This document shows, in pieces, positions 33,879-42,286 of a stretch of 64,000 nucleotides of DNA; within the stretch, counting starts at the first letter, position 1; the number at the start of each line of letters is the position of its first letter. The stretch comes from Chitinophaga eiseniae. GTDB lineage: Bacteria; Bacteroidota; Bacteroidia; Chitinophagales; Chitinophagaceae. The notes under the pieces were generated by a model. That model saw only the letters and a list, made by a program, of their open reading frames with translations. It was not told where the DNA came from and made no database searches. The translations under genes and the position numbers were made by a program. Location: contig NZ_FUWZ01000006.1 in assembly GCF_900167135.1 (NCBI RefSeq), positions 248,001 to 312,000 of the forward strand. Reading direction: 5' to 3'.

Positions 33879-34291
33879 TGTAAGGAAGTGTCTCCGGCCA
33901 ATACCACTTTCAATAATCTGCAAAGCTCGTCAAACCGCGTAGGTTTGGTAATATAGTCTACCGCCCCCATAGAGCGGGCGGCGGAAATCTCCCGTGGTTC
34001 GTCACTGGTGCTGTAAATGATCACCGGGATATTTTTCAGATGGTCGATATCTTTGATCCGCTTCAGGAATACGATCCCGTTCATCAGCGGCATGTTGAGG
34101 TCCAGAAAAATAAGATCGGGCCGGTAGGCATGGGTACAAAGATTATCCAGCGCCTCCTGGCCGTTGCCGGCCGTGAGGCACTTTACGGGATGATCCAGTT
34201 CCGCCAGCGCCAGTTTAAATAGCTCCTGGTCGTCTGTATCATCGTCCACCAGTAGCAGCGTTTTCAGCTTCCCATAGTCCTTGTATTGCAT
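33875..34291 (-). CDS. single-domain response regulator (Rcp1-like)
   Basis: A 138-residue stand-alone receiver. It has the acidic pair DDD near residue 17, phosphoacceptor D64 (LIFLDLNMPLMNG), the conserved threonine/serine in IYSTSDEP and K116 in DYITKPTRF. The long loop with HLKNIP and the C-terminal region match phytochrome-associated Rcp1-type receivers. No output domain is present, so it acts by protein contact or phosphotransfer. No kinase gene is adjacent. Confidence 0.93.
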   Translation of the reverse strand: MQYKDYGKLKTLLLVDDDTDDQELFKLALAELDHPVKCLTAGNGQEALDNLCTHAYRPDLIFLDLNMPLMNGIVFLKRIKDIDHLKNIPVIIYSTSDEPREISAARSMGAVDYITKPTRFDELCRLLKVVLAGDTSLH

Positions 34292-34474
34292 ATAGCGGTC
34301 TCCAGATTATAAATGTACGCTTAATTATCTGAATAAAAGGTGCGCAAAACCGGTTATAATTCCTTCACGCTCACGCCTATATGTACTATTCTTCTCCTGA
34401 ACTTTTTGACATTGTGGATGTTATCCTTGTAGGATCGAAAACCGCTTTACAGCGATTCGTTAAAAAAAGATTTT

Positions 34475-35146
34475 ATGCGTACTCCATCTGTATCTTTTAG
34501 CCGCCGCTTCCGGGGACCCGTTGCCCTGCTGGCGATAGCGCTTTTTATAGCAGCCTGCGGCACTTCCGTTCACATGACAGGTACCTGGAAAGATCCCGGC
34601 GCCGAAATGGGCGGTTATCACAACATCCTGGTGGCGGGCCTCAGTTCCAATCAGACGGCAAGGGGAACGGTGGAAAGCAGACTGGCTGCCCAACTGCAAC
34701 AGCACGGCATCGTGGCCGGAAAGAGCATCGATTTGTTTCCGCCCAACTTTGACCCGAAAAAAGAAGAATCGGTAAAAACCGCCTCCGAAAAAATTACTGC
34801 GGCAGGTTATCAGGCGGTGCTGACGGTGACGCTGGTCAACAAAGAATCTGAAACCCGGTATGTGCCGGGCACCGTGATGTATGCGCCTTATCCTGCCTAT
34901 GGCTGGTATGGCCGCTTCTGGGGCTATTACGGCTACATGTACAATTCGGTGTACTCCCCGGGGTACTATACCACCGACAAAGTGTATTTCCTTGAGAGCA
35001 ACCTGTACGACCTCACCAAAGACGGAAAACTGGTATGGTCCGGTCAGTCGGAAACCTACAACCCCAATAGCCTCGAATCGTTCGCTACCGCTTACGCTAA
35101 AGTGGTGACGGAAGCCCTGCAGAGAAACGGGCTGTTACGCCGTTAG
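34475..35146 (+). CDS. predicted lipoprotein of unknown function (DUF4136-like)
   Basis: A 223-residue exported protein with a lipoprotein signal (hydrophobic 16-28, lipobox IAAC). The mature part begins GTSVHMTGTWKDPGAEMGGYHNILVAGLSSNQTARGTVESRLAAQLQ, like proteins that resemble DUF4136. A tyrosine- and glycine-rich loop (YAPYPAYGWYGRFWGYYGYMY) sits near residues 136-156. The function is unknown. It is monocistronic as far as can be seen. Confidence 0.75.
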   Translation: MRTPSVSFSRRFRGPVALLAIALFIAACGTSVHMTGTWKDPGAEMGGYHNILVAGLSSNQTARGTVESRLAAQLQQHGIVAGKSIDLFPPNFDPKKEESVKTASEKITAAGYQAVLTVTLVNKESETRYVPGTVMYAPYPAYGWYGRFWGYYGYMYNSVYSPGYYTTDKVYFLESNLYDLTKDGKLVWSGQSETYNPNSLESFATAYAKVVTEALQRNGLLRR

Positions 35147-35338
35147 CGGCAAGGCCGGTCGTAGCAGGTTCTGTCCTCCGGGAACTGGTATTTTTCCTCC
35201 CGGCTGTACACAGGCTGTTACCGGGAAAAGAGATAAAATCGCACAGTACGTTTTCATTGCAGGGAATTAGTGCTGAGAAAATCAAATTACGAAGAAGTAT
35301 GATAAAAGCCTAACTTGCCCCCTTAATCGTTGATTTTT

Positions 35339-35563
35339 ATGGAGATGACCCAACCGAACCCGGAGATACTGCAACAGCTGGTAACCATGAAAATGCCCTT
35401 CGGGAAATACAAGGACGTTATTTTGTGCGATTTGCCGGTCAGTTATTTGGAGTGGTTTCAGCGCAACGGTTTTCCCAAAGGGAAACTGGGCATGATGCTG
35501 GAAACCATGCTGGTCATCAAAATGAATGGGCTTAGCCACCTGCTGACTCCCCTGAAAAAATAA
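35339..35563 (+). CDS. DUF3820 family protein
   Basis: A 74-residue protein with the DUF3820 core: MPFGKYKDVILCDLPVSYLEWFQRNGFPKGKLG. The family is small and of unknown function. The frame begins at 35330, but ATGGAGATG at 35339 fits the length of relatives better. It faces bactofilin across a hairpin. Confidence 0.82.
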   Translation: MEMTQPNPEILQQLVTMKMPFGKYKDVILCDLPVSYLEWFQRNGFPKGKLGMMLETMLVIKMNGLSHLLTPLKK

Positions 35564-35580
35564 GGACCACCGGAAATAAA

Positions 35581-35609
35581 AGAGGCCGCCTCGTTAACGG
35601 GCAGCCTCT
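35581..35609. terminator. hairpin between convergent genes
   Basis: Arms AGAGGCCGCC / GGGCAGCCTCT with one mismatch. The minus-strand exit is T-rich (TTTATTTCC), so it suits ending the actin-bactofilin operon. Confidence 0.6.
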
Positions 35610-35652
35610 CCAAATAACGTTTAAGTATATACGTTGTTTTAGTCAGGACTTG

Positions 35653-36147
35653 TTAAAACCAGCTGGTGGTCTGTTCTTCTTCGTTGGCGGCCGGCGCGGC
35701 AGGAGCTGCTGCAGCGGCTATGGGAATGGTTTCTCCCGTTACCGGAGAGAGAGGTTGTTCTGTAACAGGCGGTGTTTCCGCTTTGGGTGTGGGCAGCACA
35801 TTTTTCCGGATGGCGCCTTCCACAACGGCGCCTTCTTCCAACTCCAGGACAATGGCATTCACATCTCCCTTGACGAAGGCTTTATTACTGATATGCGCTT
35901 TGTTGCTGATATAAACGTCTCCATACACTTTCCCGTGTACAACGAGGTCGGCCGCATAAATATGCCCTTTAATGCTGGCGGTTTCACTAACCACCAGTTT
36001 GCCGGTCGTTTTTACGTTGCCCTTTACGTTTCCGTCAATCCGTCCTGAAATGGTAGCGTCGATGCTGCCGTTTACGGTTACTTCTTTAGGGATACGAAAA
36101 GCTCCCGGTACAATAATGTTTCGGAAAAAATGTCTCACACTTATCAC
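35653..36147 (-). CDS. bactofilin (polymer-forming cytoskeletal protein)
   Basis: A 164-residue bactofilin. The central DUF583 beta-helix (about residues 20-120) shows the short repeating glycine turns of the family (VNGSIDATISGRIDGNVKGN, GKVYGDVYISNKAHISNKAFVKGDV). Flanking tails are low-complexity; the C-terminal 45 residues are rich in Pro, Ala and Glu and end in EEEQTTSWF. Bactofilins polymerise without nucleotide. It starts 9 bases after the actin-like gene, so the two are co-transcribed. Confidence 0.93.
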   Translation of the reverse strand: MISVRHFFRNIIVPGAFRIPKEVTVNGSIDATISGRIDGNVKGNVKTTGKLVVSETASIKGHIYAADLVVHGKVYGDVYISNKAHISNKAFVKGDVNAIVLELEEGAVVEGAIRKNVLPTPKAETPPVTEQPLSPVTGETIPIAAAAAPAAPAANEEEQTTSWF

Positions 36148-36156
36148 ACAAACGAA

Positions 36157-37221
36157 TTAGAGGGTTATGGGATTATTTACGACTGGTTGATGCTCGTCAT
36201 CGAACGTAGAGATAATAGAACTGGAGTTGCCGAGATCGAGGCCAACGCTCCTTTGTGGTTTATTGTCTGAAATCCGAAGACTGTTATAAAGATAACCAAT
36301 ACTCATGAGTTTTTCAGGATCAGGCGCTACCTCAACCGGAATAAAATCACGGAATTCTTCCTGGAAAGCATCGGTCAGTTCTTTGTAGTAAGCGCCGCCA
36401 CCCATCAGGTATATTTTCTCGCAGCTTTCAAAGTCCAGATCGGTGAAGTAGCTGCGCATCAGTGGAGACACCACCTCTTTGTAGTACTGTGTCAGCACGC
36501 CTTTACGCATTTCCCGCAGGTCAATGCGCTTGCGGTTGGTGAAAATAGAACCTTTCATAAAGGCATCGTCCACCTGATGCTCGTTTTTCATTTCCAGGTA
36601 ATGTTTCTGGTTCAGTTCACGGGTCAGGTTGTTGATAGCGTAACGGATGCCGTGGGAACTGAAGCAGGTACGGTGTACCAGTCCGTCGCCGGTGGCCATG
36701 CCGCCTTCTATGGTGCCGAAACCAAAGCTGATGGCGATGAAGTTGTCCAGCTGGGGTTCGTTGATCGTCTTTTTCAGACCGATGATACCGCCAACGATCT
36801 CAGGGATGATCTCATACTTTTCGATGTCGAACATCGCTTTTTTGTAAGACCCTTTCGTATTGTAAGTCTGCGTATCGTAATCGATCAGGAAATGCCGCTT
36901 GCTCAGAAACTGCTCCGCTGCGGTTTTGTAGACGTTGTAAGTGGAAAAGGGAAAACCCATGGTCAGCGCAATAGGCTGCTGTACCTTGTCGGCCGTATTG
37001 AGCAGCGCTGCTTTGAACAGAATTTCATAGTCTTCTTCAGTAGGAGCCGCATTGGTGATCCTACCCGGATTAATGCCTCCCCGTTTGGCCAGGTTGCCTA
37101 CCAGATACCAGGTTTCATCTTTTTTGATCTTCAAGCCGTTGAGTAAATCTTTGCTCGAGTTTTCGGTGTTCCCAAAGGCCGTCTCAAAAACGCTGGGGAA
37201 ACTGGTTGTAGTTACTTTCAT
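36157..37221 (-). CDS. actin-like ATPase-fold protein (ParM/StbA-like) with C-terminal phosphate-1 motif
   Basis: A 354-residue protein of the actin/ParM fold. It begins at a point that corresponds to just after the first strands of normal relatives (KVTTTSFPSVFET, then TWYLVGNLAKRGG and PIALTMGFPFSTY). The phosphate-2 region is FIAISFGFGTIEGG (161-174), with serine where an aspartate is usual. The adenosine motif is LMGGGAYY (272-279). The phosphate-1 motif VGLDLGNSSSIIS (326-338), normally at the N-terminus, lies at the C-terminus after a short linker. Upstream in frame there are only ten codons before a stop, with no such motif, so a mis-chosen start is not the cause. This order is that of a circular permutation. 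It is followed by bactofilin. Confidence 0.82.
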   Translation of the reverse strand: MKVTTTSFPSVFETAFGNTENSSKDLLNGLKIKKDETWYLVGNLAKRGGINPGRITNAAPTEEDYEILFKAALLNTADKVQQPIALTMGFPFSTYNVYKTAAEQFLSKRHFLIDYDTQTYNTKGSYKKAMFDIEKYEIIPEIVGGIIGLKKTINEPQLDNFIAISFGFGTIEGGMATGDGLVHRTCFSSHGIRYAINNLTRELNQKHYLEMKNEHQVDDAFMKGSIFTNRKRIDLREMRKGVLTQYYKEVVSPLMRSYFTDLDFESCEKIYLMGGGAYYKELTDAFQEEFRDFIPVEVAPDPEKLMSIGYLYNSLRISDNKPQRSVGLDLGNSSSIISTFDDEHQPVVNNPITL

Positions 37222-37465
37222 AGTGTTGTATTGATAATAACGGTTGTTTTCTCAATTTAGCCGGGATGAGGGTTTCATCATGATACTAAACAGGGCTTAA
37301 ATATATAAAATATTAATAAACAAGGGGATGACAATCGCTGAATGTAAGTTAAATTTAATACAGCTTCCCTGAATTTCAAAATCCCCACCATACTAAAAGG
37401 TCCCGATTGCCGTTTTCCTAATAGTCCCCCTTGTCCCAACCTACTCACTTCTTATCTGGTTTTTC

Positions 37466-37846
37466 ATGAGATCCATGCGATACGCCTGGCTGCTTTCAGT
37501 GCTGCTATGGGCTTGTAACTCCTCCCGGAAAATTTATACCGCCCCCGCCATCGGCGCGGAAGCACAGTTCGATAAGGGACTGCGTCCCGAAAAACATCCC
37601 AAATACCTCTTCGATAAAAAGACGATGAAAGATATGGAACGCCGGGGGGCAGTATCTGACTACAACAGTAAAAGACGAAATACCGCGCCCACCGCTCCGG
37701 TTAAAAAAGCCGGCGGTGAATCTGCTCCCGCAGACTCCAGCGCACATCCGACAGATAGTACCGGCGCCCCTTTGCCGCAACCGGCAGACAGCCTGCGTAC
37801 CCCACCGGACAGCACGCACCGGTTTTCGGCAGACAGCAACCGCTAA
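37466..37846 (+). CDS. small predicted lipoprotein
   Basis: A 126-residue exported protein that I do not recognise. The signal is RYAWLLSVLLWAC with the lipobox cysteine near residue 17. A short conserved-looking segment (AQFDKGLRPEKHPKYLFDKKTMKDMERRG) precedes a tail rich in Pro, Ser, Thr, Ala and Asp. It may be a surface or periplasmic accessory protein. The next gene, a peptidase, is 138 bases further on. Confidence 0.6.
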   Translation: MRSMRYAWLLSVLLWACNSSRKIYTAPAIGAEAQFDKGLRPEKHPKYLFDKKTMKDMERRGAVSDYNSKRRNTAPTAPVKKAGGESAPADSSAHPTDSTGAPLPQPADSLRTPPDSTHRFSADSNR

Positions 37847-37984
37847 CGGCGTCATGGACATTATACCGCAGCCAATCTGTATAACTTGTTCCTCTTAACT
37901 ACCCTGACCTCGCACTGTCACTGGGAAAATCCCTATTTTTGAAAAACAAGCCCTTCTGTTGCGAAGGCACTTTACGACTGATGT

Positions 37985-39838
37985 ATGATGAAAAAGCGAT
38001 TTCTTTTTTTACTGTTGCTGGCGGGCTGGCAACAGGTTACGGCCCAATCCCTGTTCATGCCCCGGAATATCCGTCAGGCTTATGAGAAACAAACACGGAG
38101 CGAAAGCGGCGCCCCCGGCCCGCGATACTGGCAGAACAAAGCCGGCTACGATATCCGGGTGAAGTTTGAACCCGCCACGAACCTGGTATCCGGTTCAGAG
38201 ACGATTGTATATACCAATAACAGCCCCGACACACTGCGGTATCTGAATTTCAAGTTGTTTGCCAACCTCTTCCAGCACGGCGCCGTCCGTAATATGAAGG
38301 TGACGGCGGAAGACCTGCACAAAGGCGTGGCCATTAAGAATTTTAAAATCAACGGCACGGCCCGCAAGGTATCGGCGGTTACGGGTACCAATATGCCCGT
38401 CGCCATAGACGACCTGGCGCCGGGAAAACAGGCGGAAATCACGCTCGACTTCTCCTATACGCTGAACGAAAACACCCATATCCGTACCGGCACCGTAGAC
38501 ACCGGCGCCTACTTCCTGGCCTACTTCTTCCCGAGAGTGGCGGTATATGATGATATCAACGGATGGGACATGATCCCCTACAGCGGGGTAACAGAATTTT
38601 ACAACGATTTCAGCGATTTTAAAGTAGCGATTACCGTACCCGGCAACTACCAGGTATGGGCTACCGGCGATCTGAAAAACGGGCCGGAAGTATACACCGG
38701 TACCTACCTGGAAAGGATTGCCCGGGCGGAAAAGAATGATGGCATTATCGATATCATTGACAGTACCGATATCCGGAAGGGGAATATTTCCCCCCGCAAC
38801 CCCTTCAATACCTGGCGGTTCGAAGCTTCCAATGTCGTGGATTTTGCTTTCGCTGCCAGCAACCACTATTGCTGGAAGGCCACCAGCGTGGAGGTGGACC
38901 GCGCCACCAAACGCCGTACCCGGGTAGACGTGGCTTTTAACACAGCACATGCGGACTATTTCGAGGTGATCAACTACGCCCGTGCCACAGTCGATATGAT
39001 GAGTCATCATTTCCCGAAATGGCCTTTTCCTTATCCGCATATTTCCGTATTCGACGGGTTGGACCAGATGGAATACCCCATGATGGTGAACGACAATCCC
39101 GTTCCCGACAAGGCGGGCGCCATTGAACTGACCGATCACGAGATTTTCCATACGATGTTTCCCTTTTACATGGGCACCAACGAAACGATCTATGCCTGGA
39201 TGGACGAAGGCTGGGCTACCATTGGGGAGTGGCTCATTTCACCGATGATCGACGCTACGATCGTGGACAATTACGGCATGTCCAACTACAATGCGATTGC
39301 GGGCAAAGCACAGGACCTGCCCATCATGACACCGTCCAACCAACAGACGGACGCCTATATGACCAACGCTTATCCCAAGCCGGCGTTGGGTTATTTATAT
39401 GTGAAAGATATGCTGGGCGACAGCCTCTTTCTGAAAGCGCTGCACCATTATATCCGCACGTGGAACGGGAAACATCCGCAGCCTTACGATTTCTTCAACT
39501 GTATGAATGCAGGTGCCGGGAAAAACATGAACTGGTTCTGGAAAAGCTGGTTCTTCGATGAGGGTTATCCCGATCTGGCCATCGGGAAAGTGGACCGCAA
39601 CGGGCGGCGTTACGAAGTGACTATCCTTTCTAAAGGCAGCAAACCGGTGCCGGTGGACCTGACGGTGACGTTCGAGGATCAGACCAGGCTGCAACTGCAT
39701 AAAAGCATCGCCTGCTGGGAGAAAGGCAACAAAACGGTGATCATTCCTTTCACCACGTCCAAAAAAGTCAGTAAAGTAACGCTGGGCGGCACCTGGTCGG
39801 CGGACGTAAATCCGGCTGACAATGTGAAGGTGCTATAA
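37985..39838 (+). CDS. M1 family (gluzincin) metallopeptidase
   Basis: A 617-residue exported zinc peptidase. A signal peptide (MMKKRFLFLLLLAGWQQVTAQ) is followed by an M1-like beta domain, then the zinc motif HEIFH (385-389) and, exactly 18 residues later, the third ligand E408 in WMDEGWA. The GxMEN exopeptidase motif of classic aminopeptidases is replaced by GLDQMEYPMM, a form seen in Bacteroidota members of the family. Substrate preference is unknown. A second M1-type gene lies at 57871-59520. Confidence 0.93.
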   Translation: MMKKRFLFLLLLAGWQQVTAQSLFMPRNIRQAYEKQTRSESGAPGPRYWQNKAGYDIRVKFEPATNLVSGSETIVYTNNSPDTLRYLNFKLFANLFQHGAVRNMKVTAEDLHKGVAIKNFKINGTARKVSAVTGTNMPVAIDDLAPGKQAEITLDFSYTLNENTHIRTGTVDTGAYFLAYFFPRVAVYDDINGWDMIPYSGVTEFYNDFSDFKVAITVPGNYQVWATGDLKNGPEVYTGTYLERIARAEKNDGIIDIIDSTDIRKGNISPRNPFNTWRFEASNVVDFAFAASNHYCWKATSVEVDRATKRRTRVDVAFNTAHADYFEVINYARATVDMMSHHFPKWPFPYPHISVFDGLDQMEYPMMVNDNPVPDKAGAIELTDHEIFHTMFPFYMGTNETIYAWMDEGWATIGEWLISPMIDATIVDNYGMSNYNAIAGKAQDLPIMTPSNQQTDAYMTNAYPKPALGYLYVKDMLGDSLFLKALHHYIRTWNGKHPQPYDFFNCMNAGAGKNMNWFWKSWFFDEGYPDLAIGKVDRNGRRYEVTILSKGSKPVPVDLTVTFEDQTRLQLHKSIACWEKGNKTVIIPFTTSKKVSKVTLGGTWSADVNPADNVKVL

Positions 39839-39845
39839 AATAAAA

Positions 39846-39871
39846 GCGGCTGGCCCCACAAGGCCAGCCGC
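39846..39871. terminator. bidirectional terminator
   Basis: Perfect 10-base stem GCGGCTGGCC / GGCCAGCCGC with a 6-base loop between the convergent M1 peptidase and ACBP genes. The minus exit reads TTTTATTTT. Confidence 0.8.
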
Positions 39872-39892
39872 AGTATCTTAACCCTGGAGGCA

Positions 39893-40150
39893 TCAGCCTT
39901 TCAGACGTTTTACCAGGTCGATGTATTCCTGCATGGCCGCCTCCCTGGATTTGCCTTTCAGGGCCGCCCAGGCTTCATGTTTGGCCTTCGCCACAAAGTC
40001 AAACGGGTTGGCCGGCGCATCAGTGTCCACATCGCCGGTGGAACCCTGTTTATAAAGGCTGTATAATTGCAGCAGTATCTCGTTGGACGGCTTCTCAGAG
40101 AGGGTTTTGCTTTCAGCAGCCGCTTGTTCAAATTGTGCGGTCAGGTCCAT
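39893..40150 (-). CDS. acyl-CoA-binding protein
   Basis: An 85-residue four-helix ACBP. The hallmark region LLQLYSLYKQGSTGDVDTDAP.NPFDFVAKAKHEAWAALKG contains the tyrosine, lysine and tryptophan residues that hold the acyl-CoA headgroup. It buffers and carries long-chain acyl-CoA in the cytoplasm. It is a single gene divergent from lepA. Confidence 0.93.
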   Translation of the reverse strand: MDLTAQFEQAAAESKTLSEKPSNEILLQLYSLYKQGSTGDVDTDAPANPFDFVAKAKHEAWAALKGKSREAAMQEYIDLVKRLKG

Positions 40151-40283
40151 AACATTCAGGTTTTAGATCAAATAATACCCCCGAGGGGATTTATATCTAA
40201 TATATGAAAAATTGACAATCCGCATGTAGCATGTTTATCAAAACATAATCGCCCTAAACCGCTGACTAATAAACAATTTTTAA

Positions 40284-40291
40284 TACCTTTG
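40284..40291 (+). promoter_or_regulatory. -7 element TACCTTTG of lepA
   Basis: Exact TAnnTTTG match, 57 bases upstream of the lepA start codon. Confidence 0.65.
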
Positions 40292-40348
40292 CGGCCTGAA
40301 AAGGCTTAACCTGGCATTTTAACCGCCACGGAGCCAGTAAATCAACAT

Positions 40349-42142
40349 ATGAAGAATATTCGCAATTTTTGTATCATTGCCCATATTGACCACGGTAAGA
40401 GTACCCTGGCTGACCGATTATTGGAATTTACCAAAACGATCTCCGATCGTGATATGCAGGCGCAGGTGCTGGACGACATGGACCTGGAAAGGGAGAAAGG
40501 CATCACCATCAAGAGCCATGCTATCCAAATGAACTATACCGCCAAAAACGGCGAAAAATATACGTTTAACCTGATCGATACCCCCGGCCACGTAGACTTT
40601 TCCTACGAGGTGTCCCGCGCACTGGCCGCCTGTGAAGGCGCACTGCTGCTGGTAGACGCTGCCCAGGGCATCCAGGCGCAAACCATCTCCAACCTGTACC
40701 TGGCACTGGAGAACGACCTCGAGATCATCCCTGTCATCAACAAAATTGATATGCCGGGCGCGATGATCGAAGAGGTGAAAGACCAGATCATTGAACTGAT
40801 CGGTGTAAAAGACGAAGACATCCTGCTGGCGTCCGGTAAAACCGGTATCGGCATCGAAGACATCCTGGAAGCGATCGTGACCCGTATCCCGGGACCCAAA
40901 GGCAGCCTCGAAGCGCCGTTGCAGGCGCTGATCTTTGACAGCGTGTTCAACTCTTTCCGTGGTATCATCGCGTATTTCCGCGTGTACAACGGTTCCATCA
41001 AAAAAGGAGATAAAATCAAGTTCGTCAATACCGGGGAAGAATATGAAGCCGATGAAGTAGGTATCCTTAAACTGGGACTGGAGCCCCGTAAAGAGGTATT
41101 TGCCGGCGACGTAGGTTATATCATCACCGGTATCAAGAGCGCCAAAGAAGTAAAAGTAGGGGACACCATCACCCTGGCAAGCAGACCTTGCGAAGAAGGT
41201 ATCAAAGGCTTCCAGGAAGTGAAGCCCATGGTATTTGCCGGTATCTTCCCGGTAGTAACTGAAGACTTTGAAGAGCTGCGCGAATGTATGGACAAACTCC
41301 AGCTCAACGACGCCTCCCTGACTTACGAACTGGAAACTTCACAAGCGCTGGGCTTCGGTTTCCGTTGCGGCTTCCTCGGTATGCTTCACATGGAAATTAT
41401 CCAGGAACGCCTCGAAAGGGAGTTTAACCAAACGGTGATCACTACCGTACCGAACGTGGGCTTCATTGCGCACACCACCAGAGAAGGCGTGGTGATCGTG
41501 AACAACCCGAGCGAAATGCCGGACCCCACCAAACTGGAAAGGATCGAAGAACCTTTCATCCGTGCACAGATCATTACCAAACCGGAATATATCGGTAACA
41601 TCATGACGCTTTGCCTTGGTAAACGTGGTATCCTGCTCAACCAGAGCTACCTGACCACTACCCGCGTAGAACTCATGTTTGAATTACCGCTGACAGAGAT
41701 CGTATTTGACTTCTACGATAAACTGAAGAGCCAGACCCGTGGTTATGCCTCTTTCGACTATACGCCGATCGGTTTCCGCGACAGCGATATCGTGAAAATG
41801 GACATCCTGCTCAACGGTGACAAGGTGGATGCCCTCAGTGCGCTGATCCACCGCAGCAGAGCGCAGGACTTCGGCCGTAAGCTCTGCGAAAAACTGAAAG
41901 ACCTGCTGCCCCGCCAGCAGTTCCTTATCGCCATCCAGGCTGCCGTAGGCGCTAAAATCCTCGCCCGCGAAAACATCAGCGCCATGCGTAAAGACGTGAC
42001 CGCGAAATGTTATGGCGGTGATATCTCCCGTAAACGTAAACTGCTGGAGAAACAGAAGGAAGGTAAAAAACGTATGCGTCAGATCGGTAACGTGGAAGTA
42101 CCGCAGGAAGCGTTCCTGGCCGTGCTTAAACTGGACGACTAA
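40349..42142 (+). CDS. lepA: elongation factor 4 (LepA)
   Basis: A 597-residue translational GTPase that back-translocates or remodels stalled ribosomes. G1 is AHIDHGKSTL at residues 10-19, the switch I/G2 region is REKGITIKSHA, G3 is DTPGHVDF and G4 is NKID. The C-terminal LepA-specific domain ends MRQIGNVEVPQEAFLAVLKLDD. Length and order match LepA throughout. Confidence 0.98.
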   Translation: MKNIRNFCIIAHIDHGKSTLADRLLEFTKTISDRDMQAQVLDDMDLEREKGITIKSHAIQMNYTAKNGEKYTFNLIDTPGHVDFSYEVSRALAACEGALLLVDAAQGIQAQTISNLYLALENDLEIIPVINKIDMPGAMIEEVKDQIIELIGVKDEDILLASGKTGIGIEDILEAIVTRIPGPKGSLEAPLQALIFDSVFNSFRGIIAYFRVYNGSIKKGDKIKFVNTGEEYEADEVGILKLGLEPRKEVFAGDVGYIITGIKSAKEVKVGDTITLASRPCEEGIKGFQEVKPMVFAGIFPVVTEDFEELRECMDKLQLNDASLTYELETSQALGFGFRCGFLGMLHMEIIQERLEREFNQTVITTVPNVGFIAHTTREGVVIVNNPSEMPDPTKLERIEEPFIRAQIITKPEYIGNIMTLCLGKRGILLNQSYLTTTRVELMFELPLTEIVFDFYDKLKSQTRGYASFDYTPIGFRDSDIVKMDILLNGDKVDALSALIHRSRAQDFGRKLCEKLKDLLPRQQFLIAIQAAVGAKILARENISAMRKDVTAKCYGGDISRKRKLLEKQKEGKKRMRQIGNVEVPQEAFLAVLKLDD

Positions 42143-42178
42143 TGAACAAAATTTAGAAATTAAAAATTTTCAGATGAT

Positions 42179-42215
42179 AACAGCGAAGGTTCTACGGAAT
42201 CTTCGCTGTTTTTAT
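42179..42215 (+). terminator. intrinsic terminator of lepA
   Basis: Stem AACAGCGAAGGTTC / GAATCTTCGCTGTT (one G-T pair) with loop TACG, then TTTTATTTTT. Confidence 0.88.
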
Positions 42216-42286
42216 TTTTCGGAAAAGCGGAATTTTTCGTAAACTGTTTACGTGTTCGAATGTTATACCCTTTAAACATCCATTAC

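Noticed and set aside
37222..37465. Possible hidden N-terminal exon or frameshifted start of the actin-like gene
   Set aside because: Only ten in-frame codons precede the ATG before a stop, and no phosphate-1 motif appears in other frames nearby.
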